A stretch of 64,000 nucleotides of DNA from CAIOZA01 sp964464375 (GCA_964464375.1 CAYXFU010000017.1:13619-77618); one strand, 5' to 3'; positions 53,855 through 63,580 are shown, counted from the stretch's first letter. The notes: generated by a model from the letters alone, not told the origin. Translations and numbers: made by a program.

Positions 53855-54050
53855 TCAGTTAACCTAACGATAAATTTGAATTTAAATTAACTACAAAATT
53901 AACAAAGACTCATCTAAATTTTTTTATTATTTTATTTGCACACTTTTCTAAAGAAATATAATTCATGAAGATTGGAGATATTAAAAGAAAGTCTTAATTT
54001 GAGAAAAGGTTTTATTAACAATCTTATTAACTATTGACAAAGAGGAAACA

Positions 54051-54626
54051 ATGGCTGGTATTAAAGGTACAAAGACAGAACAGAACCTGCTCAAAGCATT
54101 CGCAGGTGAATCTCAGGCACGTAATCGCTATGAATTCTTTGCTTCGCAGGCAAAGAAAGAAGGATTCGAACAAATCGCTGCTATATTTATGGAAACATCC
54201 TTGCAGGAAAAAGAACATGCAAAAAGATTCTTCAGCTTCCTTGAAGGTGACGGACTTGAAATCACAGCGACTTATCCCGCAGGTAAAGTCGGCACAACTG
54301 CCGAAAATCTGTTAGCAGCAGCTAATGGTGAGAACGAAGAATGGACATTGCTTTATCCTGCATTTTCGGATATAGCACGCGAAGAAGGATTCCCCGAAAT
54401 CGCGAATGCATTCAAGCTAATATCCAGAGTTGAAGAAATGCACGAAAAAAGATACAGAAAACTTCTGGCAAACGTAGAAGCCGGCAAAGTCTTCAAGAAA
54501 GATGAGAAAGTCCATTGGAAATGCCGCAACTGTGGCTATATACACGAAGGTACATCAGCACCCGGCAAATGCCCTGCCTGCATGCACGATCAATCCCATT
54601 TTGAGTTGCAGGAAGATAATTATTAA
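54051..54626 (+). CDS. Rubrerythrin
   Basis: 191 residues. The N-terminal diiron four-helix domain has Glu20 in AFAGESQARNRYEFF and Glu53/His56 in LQEKEHAKRF, with the second pair in ISRVEEMHEKRY. The C-terminal rubredoxin-like domain binds Fe(Cys)4 through Cys158, Cys161, Cys174 and Cys177. It reduces hydrogen peroxide, which suggests an anaerobic or microaerophilic life style. A Shine-Dalgarno-like gagg precedes the ATG. It is monocistronic with its own terminator. Confidence 0.95.
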   Translation: MAGIKGTKTEQNLLKAFAGESQARNRYEFFASQAKKEGFEQIAAIFMETSLQEKEHAKRFFSFLEGDGLEITATYPAGKVGTTAENLLAAANGENEEWTLLYPAFSDIAREEGFPEIANAFKLISRVEEMHEKRYRKLLANVEAGKVFKKDEKVHWKCRNCGYIHEGTSAPGKCPACMHDQSHFELQEDNY

Positions 54627-54645
54627 AATTTGTTCTTTGATGATT

Positions 54646-54682
54646 AAAATCCTTTATCTTTTGAGGATAAAGGATTTTTTAT
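54646..54682 (+). terminator. Intrinsic terminator of rubrerythrin
   Basis: A perfect 13-bp stem (54646-54658 and 54666-54678, 7-nt loop) followed by a T-rich tract. Confidence 0.88.
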
Positions 54683-54797
54683 TTATTCAATAGCTTTTAA
54701 TTTCAAAGTGTTAATAAAAAAACTATTAGTTCTCGATTTTGAAAATTAAATTTAATAACATATATTTGCAAGCTATATTAATGCAGATTTGAGAATT

Positions 54798-55319
54798 ATG
54801 AAGATTTTCATACAAGGGTTAAGGGACGGGGAATACCCTGTCGAGATAGAGTCAAAGGTCGAGAACATCCCGGAACTGCCTGAGGAGTTAATCGGTGTTG
54901 TCAGACTTATTGGCACTATGAAAATCCTGCATAAAAGATATACAATACAAGCTAAGATTTTGAGTCGTGCAAAGTTTATTTGCGACATTTCGCTGGAAGA
55001 TTTTGAAGAAGATTTAGAATGTGATTTTTCAATTTCTTTAGTTGCAAGCAATGTTTTAGCTACTGACAAAAAAGACAGAGATGATTCAGAATCATCTGAA
55101 AATTTTATTTTTGAAGATGAAAAATATATAACTCTCACTTCAGAAATAAGAGAAGAATTAATTGTGAATCTACCCTTGAAAAGGGTGGCTCCAAAGTACA
55201 GAGAGAAATCATTAGAGGATATTTATCCTCAATTTGTTGAAAAAATTAAAGAGAAGACCAAAAAGGATTCCGAATTCGATGACAGATGGTCCTCACTTAA
55301 GAATTTGAAATTTAATTAA
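54798..55319 (+). CDS. YceD/DUF177 family protein
   Basis: 173 residues from the ATG at 54798; a TTG three codons earlier is possible. The pattern of an N-terminal beta region (KIFIQGLRDGEYPVEIE), the central KRYTIQAKILSRAKFICDISLEDFEEDLECDF and the C-terminal LTSEIREELIVNLPLKRVAP is that of the YceD family, though its canonical CxRCL motif is reduced to AKFICDISL. YceD genes typically precede rpmF, as here; the plant homologue acts in 23S rRNA accumulation. Confidence 0.85.
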   Translation: MKIFIQGLRDGEYPVEIESKVENIPELPEELIGVVRLIGTMKILHKRYTIQAKILSRAKFICDISLEDFEEDLECDFSISLVASNVLATDKKDRDDSESSENFIFEDEKYITLTSEIREELIVNLPLKRVAPKYREKSLEDIYPQFVEKIKEKTKKDSEFDDRWSSLKNLKFN

Positions 55320-55340
55320 TACTTTATAACAGGTGAAATA

Positions 55341-55511
55341 ATGCCAAATCCAACAAGACGGCACTCGAAATCAAGAAGAGATAAAAGAAGAACACATTAC
55401 AAGGGTGTTATTCCTGCAGTGAGCAATTGCCCACAGTGCGGTGCAATTAAAATGCCACATAGAGCTTGTCCCGAATGCGGATATTACAACGGACGCAAAG
55501 TAGTTTCTTAA
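55341..55511 (+). CDS. rpmF: 50S ribosomal protein bL32
   Basis: 56 residues, starting MPNPTRRHSKSRRDKRRTHYK. The zinc ribbon has all four cysteines (Cys30, Cys33, Cys43, Cys46), so it is the zinc-binding form. It lies between the yceD gene and plsX, the classical order linking ribosome and fatty-acid synthesis genes. Confidence 0.98.
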   Translation: MPNPTRRHSKSRRDKRRTHYKGVIPAVSNCPQCGAIKMPHRACPECGYYNGRKVVS

Positions 55512-55585
55512 ATAATCTTCTGAACAGTTTATTATTTGATGACTCTATTAATTTAGGTTCTATAACGAGGTAATTTTGTCGGTCG

Positions 55586-56635
55586 ATGGATAAGCCACAG
55601 AAAATATACAGAATAGCTTTGGATGCAATGGGGGGAGATTTTGCACCGATGAACGAGATTCAGGGTGCGGTTAATGCCTATTCTTCAAAAAGTCCTAACT
55701 TAGACTTCGAAATAGTCTTTGTTGGTCAGGAAAAGAAGATCAAATCTGCAATGAATCAATTGGATATGAAGAATTTGAACTATTCAATTGTTAATGCCGA
55801 CGAGATTGTTACAATGGAAGACGATCCGACAATTGCCCTCAAAAAGAAAAAAAACTCTTCTCTCTACAAAGGTTTAGAACTACATACCCAAGGCTATGTC
55901 GATGCATTTATTTCAGCAGGTAATACCGGTGCAGTTCTTGCAACAGCAACAGTATTACTTGGTCGAATTAAAGGTGTATCCAGACCAACCATAGGCTCTT
56001 TCTTCCCCAGCGATAGGGATTTGCCGGTATTAGTATTAGATGTAGGTGCCAATGTTGACTGCAAAGCAAGGTTCTTGTACGAATTTGCAGTAATGGGAAG
56101 CATTTATTTCAGAAACATGTATAATATCGAAAATCCACGTGTAGGATTGTTGAGCATAGGTGAAGAAGAATCCAAAGGAAATGAAATTGTCCTTGAAACA
56201 TTCGCAATGCTCAAAGAAAGCAATTTAAACTTTATAGGTAATGTAGAAGGACGTGACATTCTTCATGCACAAGCAGATGTGATTATTTGCGATGGGTTCA
56301 CGGGTAATATTGTACTAAAATTCGCTGAAAGTGTTTTAGGTTTTATAAAAACAAAATTTAAAACTTTCGCAAACAAAAATATATTCAATAAGATTATTAT
56401 GGCTTCATTCTATCCAATTTTCAAAAAAATATTCCAGGATATGGATTATCAGAAATATGGTGGAGTGCCACTTCTCGGAGTTAATGGAGTGACTATTATT
56501 GGTCACGGTAAGTCTTCTCCGCTTGCTATTCAAAATATGATAAACAGAGCTCTCGAACAATGTCAAAAAGACATTAATGAAAAAATTGAATTAGCTCTGA
56601 ATCCACAAAATATGTTACAGAAAACGAATGATTAA
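55586..56635 (+). CDS. plsX: Phosphate acyltransferase PlsX
   Basis: 349 residues. The N-terminal IALDAMGGDFAP, the AFISAGNTGAVLA motif, the LDVGANVDCKA motif and the C-terminal NGVTIIGHGKSSPLAI are all present. It converts acyl-ACP to acyl-phosphate for phospholipid synthesis, upstream of PlsY and PlsC (41774). It lies 74 bp after rpmF and 2 bp before fabH. Confidence 0.97.
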   Translation: MDKPQKIYRIALDAMGGDFAPMNEIQGAVNAYSSKSPNLDFEIVFVGQEKKIKSAMNQLDMKNLNYSIVNADEIVTMEDDPTIALKKKKNSSLYKGLELHTQGYVDAFISAGNTGAVLATATVLLGRIKGVSRPTIGSFFPSDRDLPVLVLDVGANVDCKARFLYEFAVMGSIYFRNMYNIENPRVGLLSIGEEESKGNEIVLETFAMLKESNLNFIGNVEGRDILHAQADVIICDGFTGNIVLKFAESVLGFIKTKFKTFANKNIFNKIIMASFYPIFKKIFQDMDYQKYGGVPLLGVNGVTIIGHGKSSPLAIQNMINRALEQCQKDINEKIELALNPQNMLQKTND

Positions 56636-56637
56636 TT

Positions 56638-57621
56638 ATGCCAGCAACAATTACTTCAATTGCTCATTATGCTCCACCTGATATTTTAGATAACGATTAC
56701 TTTTCTAAATATCTTGATACTACTAATGAATGGATCATGAGTAGAACAGGAATTTCGGAACGTAGAATTTTAAAAAACGGAGCAACGTCGGATTTAATAG
56801 TGCCAGCGGCTAAAGAAGCCATGGAATACAGAGGTTTGGGTGTCAAGGATATTGACTGCATTATCGTTGGAACAGTCACTCCAGACTTTATGTTTCCAAA
56901 TACAGCTTCATTAGTCCAACATAAACTTGGACTCACCAAAGCATGGGGATTTGATATATCAGCTGCTTGTTCAGGTTTCTTGTTTTCACTTGTCACTGCA
57001 TGTAAGTTAGTTGAGTCAGGTGCTTCCAAAAGATTATTACTTTGTGGTGCAGACAAAATGTCATCCATAACTGACTATAAGGACAGAACGCAAGCTATAC
57101 TTTTTGGTGATGCCGCCGGAGTTTGTATCATCGAAAATACTGATGATCCTGATTATGGGCTGCAGGATTTTATTCTTAATATAGATGGATCAGGCGAACC
57201 ATTTCTTCATCAAGTGGCTGGTGGTAGTTTCAAACCTGCCTCTCATGAAACAGTTGATGCAGGTGAGCACTTTTTATATCAGGATGGTCAACCTGTATTT
57301 AAGGCAGCTGTTAAGGGTATGGCAGATGTATCTGCCGAAATCATGGAAAGAAACAACTTGGGACCTGATGACGTTTCATGGTTGGTTCCCCATCAGGCAA
57401 ATTTGAGAATTATTTCAGCGACTGCCGACAGAATGGGAATCGGTATGGATAAAGTAATGGTAAATATTGAAAAATATGGTAATACAACTTCCGCTACTAT
57501 TCCGATGTGTTTATCTGAATGGCACAAAAAAGGAGAGTTAAAAAAGGACCAGAATATTATTCTATCTTCTTTTGGAGCCGGATATACTTGGGGTGCTGTT
57601 TGGATGAAGTGGGGTATATAG
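56638..57621 (+). CDS. fabH: Beta-ketoacyl-ACP synthase III
   Basis: 327 residues. The catalytic triad is visible: Cys111 in ISAACSGFLFSL, His in VPHQANLRI and Asn in EKYGNTTSATIP. It condenses acetyl-CoA with malonyl-ACP to start each fatty acid. A 2-bp gap separates it from plsX and a 4-bp gap from fabD. Confidence 0.97.
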   Translation: MPATITSIAHYAPPDILDNDYFSKYLDTTNEWIMSRTGISERRILKNGATSDLIVPAAKEAMEYRGLGVKDIDCIIVGTVTPDFMFPNTASLVQHKLGLTKAWGFDISAACSGFLFSLVTACKLVESGASKRLLLCGADKMSSITDYKDRTQAILFGDAAGVCIIENTDDPDYGLQDFILNIDGSGEPFLHQVAGGSFKPASHETVDAGEHFLYQDGQPVFKAAVKGMADVSAEIMERNNLGPDDVSWLVPHQANLRIISATADRMGIGMDKVMVNIEKYGNTTSATIPMCLSEWHKKGELKKDQNIILSSFGAGYTWGAVWMKWGI

Positions 57622-57625
57622 TATA

Positions 57626-58564
57626 ATGAGTGAAATCAATAAAACTGCATTATTGTTCTCTGGTCAAGGTTCTCAATACGTTGGAATGCTCAAGGATATT
57701 TATGAAAAGTATCCTGAAGCAAAGGATCTGATTGATCATGCTGATGATATTTTAGGTTATAAAATAAGCAATATTTGCTTCGATGGTCCCGTTGAGTCCC
57801 TAAAGGAGACAAGACATACTCAGCCTGCTTTATTTCTTCATAGTTCGGTTGTTTTACAAATTGTTAAAGATAACCTTACATTCGATGCCTGTGCCGGTCA
57901 TTCAGTTGGAGAGTATGCCGCTTTGTTTGCGGCAGGAGTTCTTAATTTCGAAGATGCTTTAAAACTAGTATCATTAAGAGGAAAGTTGATGTTCAAGGCT
58001 GGAGAGATTGAGCCCGGAACAATGTTTGCGATCATAAATCTCCCTGACGAAAAGGTTGAACAATTATGCAAAGAATTAACCGAAACTGGAAGTGGTAATG
58101 TAATAGTTCCTGCAAATTACAACTCACCCGGTCAAGTCGTTATTTCTGGTTCACAGGAGTATCTTAGAGAAAATGCATCAAAGTTCAAAGAAGCTGGTGC
58201 AAGAATGGTCAGTGAACTTCAAGTCAGCGGTGCTTTTCATTCCCCATTGTTAAGACATGCAAAAGAAGAGTTGGAAATGGCTATTAATGATATTTCTTTT
58301 AGCGATGCAAAAACACCGGTTTATTCAAATGTGTTTGCTTCACCCATAACTAATGGGAATGAAATAAAGAATGCTTTAGTCCTTCAACTTATGTCTCCGG
58401 TCAAATGGTCTCAGACATTATTGAAAATGAAAGAAAATGGATTCAGTAAATTTATTGAACTTGGTCCAGGAAATGTCCTTCAAGGTCTTGCCAAGCGGAC
58501 ATTGACCGACGTTGAAATATCAGGAATTGATAAATCTGATGATATTGAAAAAATATTAGCTTAG
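57626..58564 (+). CDS. fabD: Malonyl-CoA:ACP transacylase
   Basis: 312 residues. The nucleophile Ser93 lies in GHSVGEYAAL, the GQGSQ motif near residue 13 forms the oxyanion hole, and the catalytic His is in SGAFHSPLL. It loads malonyl onto ACP. The gene follows fabH by 4 bp. Confidence 0.97.
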   Translation: MSEINKTALLFSGQGSQYVGMLKDIYEKYPEAKDLIDHADDILGYKISNICFDGPVESLKETRHTQPALFLHSSVVLQIVKDNLTFDACAGHSVGEYAALFAAGVLNFEDALKLVSLRGKLMFKAGEIEPGTMFAIINLPDEKVEQLCKELTETGSGNVIVPANYNSPGQVVISGSQEYLRENASKFKEAGARMVSELQVSGAFHSPLLRHAKEELEMAINDISFSDAKTPVYSNVFASPITNGNEIKNALVLQLMSPVKWSQTLLKMKENGFSKFIELGPGNVLQGLAKRTLTDVEISGIDKSDDIEKILA

Positions 58565-58620
58565 AAATATTAATTTTTTTTAATATATTTGTTAACTTTA
58601 TTAATCACAAATAAGAATAA

Positions 58621-59367
58621 ATGGATAAAGTTTTAGAAGGAAAAGTTGCAGTTGTCACTGGCGGATGCCGTGGAATAGGTAAATCAATCGTGATGCGCTT
58701 CTTAAATGACGGAGCAAAAGTTTATGCACTCGATTTTAAGATTCCTGATGAAGGCGAAGTGTTTATTGAAGATACTGAACTAAGTAATAATGTAAGTTGC
58801 ATTCAGTTGGATGTTACAGATGAGTTGTCTGTAAATAATGCTTTTGAAAAAGTTATAAGTCAGGCAGGAAGATTAGATATTCTGGTGAACAATGCAGGTA
58901 TAACCAGAGATACTTTAATAATGAGAATGACATCCCAAGACTGGGATGCAGTACTTAATACTAATCTCAAAGGTGCTTTCCTCTGTTCAAAGGCAGTAGC
59001 AAGACAAATGATGTCCCAGCGGGCTGGTAGAATTATAAATATGGGTTCTGTCGTCGGAACTATGGGTAATGCAGGACAGGCTAATTATTCAGCTTCCAAA
59101 GCAGGATTGATTGGTCTTACTAAATCTCTTGCTAAAGAATTCGCATCTAGAAATGTACTTGTAAATCTAATTGCACCAGGTTATGTGATGACGACTATGA
59201 CTGACAAATTGACTGAAGATCAAAAAAATCAGTTTTTGCAGGTTATACCTCTTCGTCGTGGTGCACAACCGGAAGATATTGCTAATGCAGTAGCTTTCTT
59301 TGCAGGTAACGATGCATCCTATATCACCGGTCAGGTACTTCATGTTGACGGCGGAATGGTAATGTAG
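58621..59367 (+). CDS. fabG: 3-oxoacyl-ACP reductase
   Basis: 248 residues, a short-chain dehydrogenase/reductase. The cofactor motif is TGGCRGIGKS, with NNAG at about 93-96. The active-site Ser, Tyr and Lys lie in NMGSVVGTMG and NYSASKAGL. It reduces beta-ketoacyl-ACP with NADPH. It is followed after 69 bp by acpP. Confidence 0.97.
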   Translation: MDKVLEGKVAVVTGGCRGIGKSIVMRFLNDGAKVYALDFKIPDEGEVFIEDTELSNNVSCIQLDVTDELSVNNAFEKVISQAGRLDILVNNAGITRDTLIMRMTSQDWDAVLNTNLKGAFLCSKAVARQMMSQRAGRIINMGSVVGTMGNAGQANYSASKAGLIGLTKSLAKEFASRNVLVNLIAPGYVMTTMTDKLTEDQKNQFLQVIPLRRGAQPEDIANAVAFFAGNDASYITGQVLHVDGGMVM

Positions 59368-59436
59368 TTTAATGAGTATTAATTTTAAAGTTATATATTA
59401 ACATATTTTTTCAATCTAAATATACTAGGTGTACAA

Positions 59437-59673
59437 ATGGCAGATTTAAAGCAAAAAATTACAGAAATCATCGTAAAGAAACTCGGCGTCGAGGAATCAC
59501 AGGTTTCTGAAGAAGCAAACTTTACAAAGGATTTGGGAGCTGATTCTCTCGATACAGTTGAATTGATTATGGAACTTGAAAAAGAATTCAATTTAACAAT
59601 TGAAGATAGTGATGCTGAAAAAATTCAGACTGTTGGAGACGTTATTACTTACTTAACCGGCAAAGTCAACTAA
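59437..59673 (+). CDS. acpP: Acyl carrier protein
   Basis: 78 acidic residues. The phosphopantetheine attachment serine is Ser37 in LGADSLDTVELIMELE. It carries acyl chains between FabD, FabH, FabF, FabG and PlsX. It is followed by a long hairpin before fabF (59690-59748). Confidence 0.98.
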   Translation: MADLKQKITEIIVKKLGVEESQVSEEANFTKDLGADSLDTVELIMELEKEFNLTIEDSDAEKIQTVGDVITYLTGKVN

Positions 59674-59689
59674 TACATAATTTCTTTTT

Positions 59690-59748
59690 GGGGTTGTTAA
59701 ACAAACAGCAGGAAGTTATTTTCTGCTAAGTTTATTATAAACAGCCCC
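59690..59748 (+). promoter_or_regulatory. Long imperfect hairpin between acpP and fabF
   Basis: The arms ggggttgtt (59690-59698) and aacagcccc (59740-59748) pair with one G-U, and inner helices AAAC/GTTT and AGCAG/CTGCT continue the stem. No T-run follows, so it is more likely a processing or stability element than a full terminator. Confidence 0.55.
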
Positions 59749-59790
59749 ATTCTTAAATTATACTTTTTGAAAATTATTAGAAGAGTGAAC

Positions 59791-61047
59791 ATGGCTAAAT
59801 ACAACTACCCTAGAGTTGTAGTAACAGGAATCGGTGCTGTAACTTCTTTAGGTCATAATATAAATGAAATGTGGGCAAATATACTTGCAGGCAAAAGTGG
59901 CGCAGGTCCTATTCAAAGATTTGACCCTTCAGAATTTGACACTAAATTTGCATGCGAAGTTGTGAACTTTGATGCTGGTCAGTTTCTGAACCGCAAGGAA
60001 TTGCAGAGAATGGATATATTTACTCATTTGGCAATTGCTTCTGCTACTATGGCAATTGAAGATTCAGGTATTGATTTTGAAAAATCCGATAAGAACAGAG
60101 TAGGTGTTATTATTTCATCCGGTATTGGTGGCATGTGGACATACCATCATCAACAAAAGGAACTTTATACCAGAGGTGGTAAACCGGACAGAATTTCTCC
60201 ATTTTTCATTCCGATGCTTATTTCGGACATAGCTGCCGGTCATGTAGCTATAAGATGGGGACTTAAAGGTCCAAACTATGCGACTGTATCTGCTTGTGCT
60301 ACATCTTCTCATTCAATAGCTGATGCGCTTATGCTCCTACAAAGAGGCAGTGCTGATGTTATGGTTGTTGGTGGCAGTGAATCTGTTATTTGCCCAATGG
60401 GAGTCGGTGGTTTTAACGCTCTCAGAGCTTTATCCACTAGAAACGATAGCCCTGAAACAGCAAGCAGACCTTTCGACAATGATAGAGACGGTTTTGTTAT
60501 GGGTGAAGGTTCTGGTATCCTCATTCTTGAAACTCTGGAACATGCTACAAACAGAGGTGCATCTATTTACTGCGAAATAGCAGGTTTTGGATTAACCGAT
60601 GATGCATTCCACATCACTCAGCCTGCCGCCGGTGGAGAAGGTGCTGTCAGATCTATGACATTAGCTCTTGAAGATGCGGACTTAGTGCCAACTGACATTG
60701 ACTATATTAATGCTCATGGTACTTCTACCCCATTCAATGATAAAAATGAAACTGAAGCCATAAAAGCTGTCTTCGGTGATCATGTAAATAAAATGAATAT
60801 CAGCTCAACTAAATCAAGTGTCGGTCACATGCTCGGTGCAGCTGGTGCTGTTGAAGCTATTTTTACGTCTCTCGCAATCAGGGACAGTATTATTCCTCCT
60901 ACAATTAATTTCACCACACCCGATCCCGAGTGTGATTTGAATTATACTCCGAATGTACCTGTTAAACGCGAAGTAAGAGCGGCTCTTAGCAATACATTTG
61001 GTTTTGGCGGTCATAATGCAACGATATCATTCAAGAAATTTGAATAA
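59791..61047 (+). CDS. fabF: Beta-ketoacyl-ACP synthase II
   Basis: 418 residues from the ATG at 59791; a TTG start eight codons upstream would add a basic tail and is unlikely. The catalytic Cys169 is in SACATSSHSIADA and the two histidines are in NAHGTSTPFND and SVGHMLGAAG. It elongates acyl-ACP. It is the last fab gene before a terminator. Confidence 0.97.
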   Translation: MAKYNYPRVVVTGIGAVTSLGHNINEMWANILAGKSGAGPIQRFDPSEFDTKFACEVVNFDAGQFLNRKELQRMDIFTHLAIASATMAIEDSGIDFEKSDKNRVGVIISSGIGGMWTYHHQQKELYTRGGKPDRISPFFIPMLISDIAAGHVAIRWGLKGPNYATVSACATSSHSIADALMLLQRGSADVMVVGGSESVICPMGVGGFNALRALSTRNDSPETASRPFDNDRDGFVMGEGSGILILETLEHATNRGASIYCEIAGFGLTDDAFHITQPAAGGEGAVRSMTLALEDADLVPTDIDYINAHGTSTPFNDKNETEAIKAVFGDHVNKMNISSTKSSVGHMLGAAGAVEAIFTSLAIRDSIIPPTINFTTPDPECDLNYTPNVPVKREVRAALSNTFGFGGHNATISFKKFE

Positions 61048-61061
61048 TTGTTTTTTGCTTC

Positions 61062-61094
61062 AAAAAAAGCCGGTTTTTTAGCCGGTTTTTTTTT
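61062..61094 (+). terminator. Intrinsic terminator of the fab operon
   Basis: A CCGG/CCGG core extended by a G-U pair and A-U pairs (5' arm 61062-61073, 8-nt loop, 3' arm 61082-61092), with the T-run reaching 61094, 15 nt past the fabF stop. Confidence 0.82.
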
Positions 61095-61228
61095 ACGTAA
61101 ATTTAATTAATATAGAATTTTTCTAGTTTCTACACTTTTTTTTCAATTATATTCAATTATATTTTGTCGAAATTTTCTATCGATGTAATTTAGTAGTTTA
61201 TATAAAACCATAAACAAGTAAAGAAATT

Positions 61229-62029
61229 TTGATCAATTTAGTTCAAAATATTATAAACGGAATTAAGAAGAAATCTAATCGCAGAGATATCCAAATATCT
61301 ATGCTGGACTTCCCTCCTATTGGTATTCTCAACGATGATCTTACCAAACAACTGGAAAATATTTTAAAAATAAAAATCAATCATCGTGAATTTTTCGAAC
61401 AGGCAATTACCCACAGAAGTTATATTCAGGTTATGAATGACTCTGCTATTCAATCAAATGAAAGACTTGAGTTTCTTGGTGATGCAGTTCTTAATCTTGT
61501 TATTGCTCATCATCTCTTTACTACTAATACTACAGTTGATGAGGGTGATCTCACAAAAATGCGCTCATGGCTCGTAAACAAGAATTCACTTGCTCTTTTT
61601 GCTAAAAATATTGAACTCGAAAAGTTCGTAAAACTAAGCTTCAGTGCAGCAAAGGCCGTGGAGTCTGGAAGTGATTCTCTGCTTGCCGACGCACTGGAAG
61701 CAATTATTGGTGCCATTTATCTTGATTCCGGACATGAAGCCGCAAAGAATTTTATCATTTATTCAATTCTTCCAGTGGTTGTTAATAACGATGTCATGGT
61801 AGATAAAAATTATAAAAGCATTTTATTGGAAGAAGTTCAGTCTCAGGGTTCTGATGCACCTAAGTACAATGTTCTCGAAGAAATTGGTCCCGACCACAAC
61901 AAGGAATTCATTGTGGGAGTATTTGTTAATAATGAAATGCGGGGTATTGGTCAGGGAAAGAGCAAAAAGCAGGCTGAGCAAATCGCTGCAGAAAAGGCTC
62001 TAAATAAAAACAAAGTAAGCAATAAGTAA
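61229..62029 (+). CDS. rnc: Ribonuclease III
   Basis: 266 residues if the TTG at 61229 is used, 242 from the ATG at 61301; the start is uncertain because the extra 24 residues are basic and variable. The catalytic domain has the signature NERLEFLGDAVLNLVIA and later DALEAIIGAIYLDSG. A dsRNA-binding domain covers the last 75 residues (YKSILLEEVQSQG to KKQAEQIAAEKAL). It processes rRNA precursors. The order fabF-rnc is the classical one, here interrupted by a terminator and a 134-bp AT-rich gap. Confidence 0.95.
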   Translation: MINLVQNIINGIKKKSNRRDIQISMLDFPPIGILNDDLTKQLENILKIKINHREFFEQAITHRSYIQVMNDSAIQSNERLEFLGDAVLNLVIAHHLFTTNTTVDEGDLTKMRSWLVNKNSLALFAKNIELEKFVKLSFSAAKAVESGSDSLLADALEAIIGAIYLDSGHEAAKNFIIYSILPVVVNNDVMVDKNYKSILLEEVQSQGSDAPKYNVLEEIGPDHNKEFIVGVFVNNEMRGIGQGKSKKQAEQIAAEKALNKNKVSNK

Positions 62030-62074
62030 TTAAGTATTTAATTTGTTTATAGATATCGATATTAAAAGGATTTT

Positions 62075-63526
62075 ATGGAAAAGTTAATTTTTGAAAAAAG
62101 CAGACCTGGTAGAAAAGGATACACACTACCAAAACTAGATGTTCCAGAAATAAAAAATGGAATGGAAATTCCCGAAAAATTCCTCCGTCAGAGAGATTTG
62201 CCATTACCGGAAGTAAGCGAAAACGAAATATCCAGACATTTTGTTAGATTATCACAATTGAATTACAGCATTGAGCAGGGACTTTATCCCCTTGGTTCTT
62301 GTACTATGAAATACAATCCCAAAATTAATGAAGTAACATCAGCATTGGATGGTTTTGCAAATCTGCATCCATGGACCCCGGCTGAGTATCAGCAGGGAGC
62401 ATTGAAACTTATGTTTGAGCTCGGTGAAGAACTTAAAGCTGTAACCGGATTACAAGGCGTCAGCCTTCAGCCTGCAGCAGGTTCACACGGTGAATTCACA
62501 GGTATTCTAACATTCAGAGCTTATCATCTCGATCGTGGCGACACTAATAGAACTAAAATATTAATTCCAGATTCTGCTCACGGTACAAACCCTGCTTCGG
62601 CAGCTATAGGTGGTTTTGAAATCGTCAATATTAAATCTAATGAATTCGGTAGAGTTGACATTGAAGATCTGGCAAAACATTGCGGTGATGATGTCGCTGG
62701 GTTCATGCTCACAAATCCAAATACAGTCGGCATTTTCGAGAAGGAAATTCTTGAAATCGGCAAACTGATTCATGGTTGCGGTGGATTGATGTATATGGAC
62801 GGTGCTAACCTCAATGCTCTTTTAAGCATTGTTCGCCCGGCTGACATGACTTTTGATTGCGTACATATCAATCTTCACAAAACATTTTCTACACCTCATG
62901 GTGGTGGCGGTCCAGGAGCCGGTCCCATCTGCGTGAGTGAAAAATTGATACCATATCTTCCCAGACCACAAATAACAAAAGAAGGTAACAAATACAAGAT
63001 GAATATGGATTTACCGAAATCTATCGGTAAAGTTCATACTTATTTCGGTAATTTCGGTATTCTCGTCAGAGCTTACACATATATCAGAATGCATGGAGCC
63101 GAAGGCGTCAGAGCTATCAGCGAGAATGCAATCATCAATGCTAACTATCTATTGGCTAAGCTTAAAGGTGAATTCAAAGTACCATACGATGAACGTTGCA
63201 TGCACGAATTCGTTATCAGCGGTGATTATCAAAAGGAACTTGGAGTTTCCACCAAAGATATGGCAAAGAGACTTTTGGATTATGGATTCCATGCTCCAAC
63301 TATATACTTCCCAGCAATTGTTCACGAATCTATGTTGATCGAACCAACTGAAACAGAAGCAGTAGAAAATCTGGACTCCATGGCTGATGCATTCCTGGCT
63401 ATCGCAAAAGAAGTAAGAGAAAATCCAGCAATAGTCCTTGGTGCTCCCAGTACAACGCCAATCAGCAGAGTGGATGACGCTCTTGCCGCAAGGAATCTGA
63501 ACATTTCCTACTTCGGTAAAAGATAA
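62075..63526 (+). CDS. gcvPB: Glycine dehydrogenase (decarboxylating), subunit 2 (P-protein beta)
   Basis: 483 residues, the PLP-binding half of the P-protein. The PLP lysine is Lys269 in NLHKTFSTPHGGGGPG. LGSCTMKYNPKINE, LQPAAGSHGEFTG and DSAHGTNPASAA are family-typical. It pairs with GcvPA encoded at 38049; the halves are unlinked. It is followed by a strong terminator. Confidence 0.96.
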   Translation: MEKLIFEKSRPGRKGYTLPKLDVPEIKNGMEIPEKFLRQRDLPLPEVSENEISRHFVRLSQLNYSIEQGLYPLGSCTMKYNPKINEVTSALDGFANLHPWTPAEYQQGALKLMFELGEELKAVTGLQGVSLQPAAGSHGEFTGILTFRAYHLDRGDTNRTKILIPDSAHGTNPASAAIGGFEIVNIKSNEFGRVDIEDLAKHCGDDVAGFMLTNPNTVGIFEKEILEIGKLIHGCGGLMYMDGANLNALLSIVRPADMTFDCVHINLHKTFSTPHGGGGPGAGPICVSEKLIPYLPRPQITKEGNKYKMNMDLPKSIGKVHTYFGNFGILVRAYTYIRMHGAEGVRAISENAIINANYLLAKLKGEFKVPYDERCMHEFVISGDYQKELGVSTKDMAKRLLDYGFHAPTIYFPAIVHESMLIEPTETEAVENLDSMADAFLAIAKEVRENPAIVLGAPSTTPISRVDDALAARNLNISYFGKR

Positions 63527-63541
63527 ATAATCGAACAGTTC

Positions 63542-63580
63542 AGATGTCCAACACCTGCTATGTGTTGGACATCTTTTTTT
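63542..63580 (+). terminator. Intrinsic terminator of gcvPB
   Basis: A perfect 13-bp stem (63542-63554 and 63562-63574, 7-nt loop) followed by seven T residues, 15 nt past the stop. Confidence 0.92.

Noticed and set aside
60115..61014. Minus-strand frames within fabF
   Set aside because: They overlap the conserved catalytic regions of fabF and have no recognisable product.
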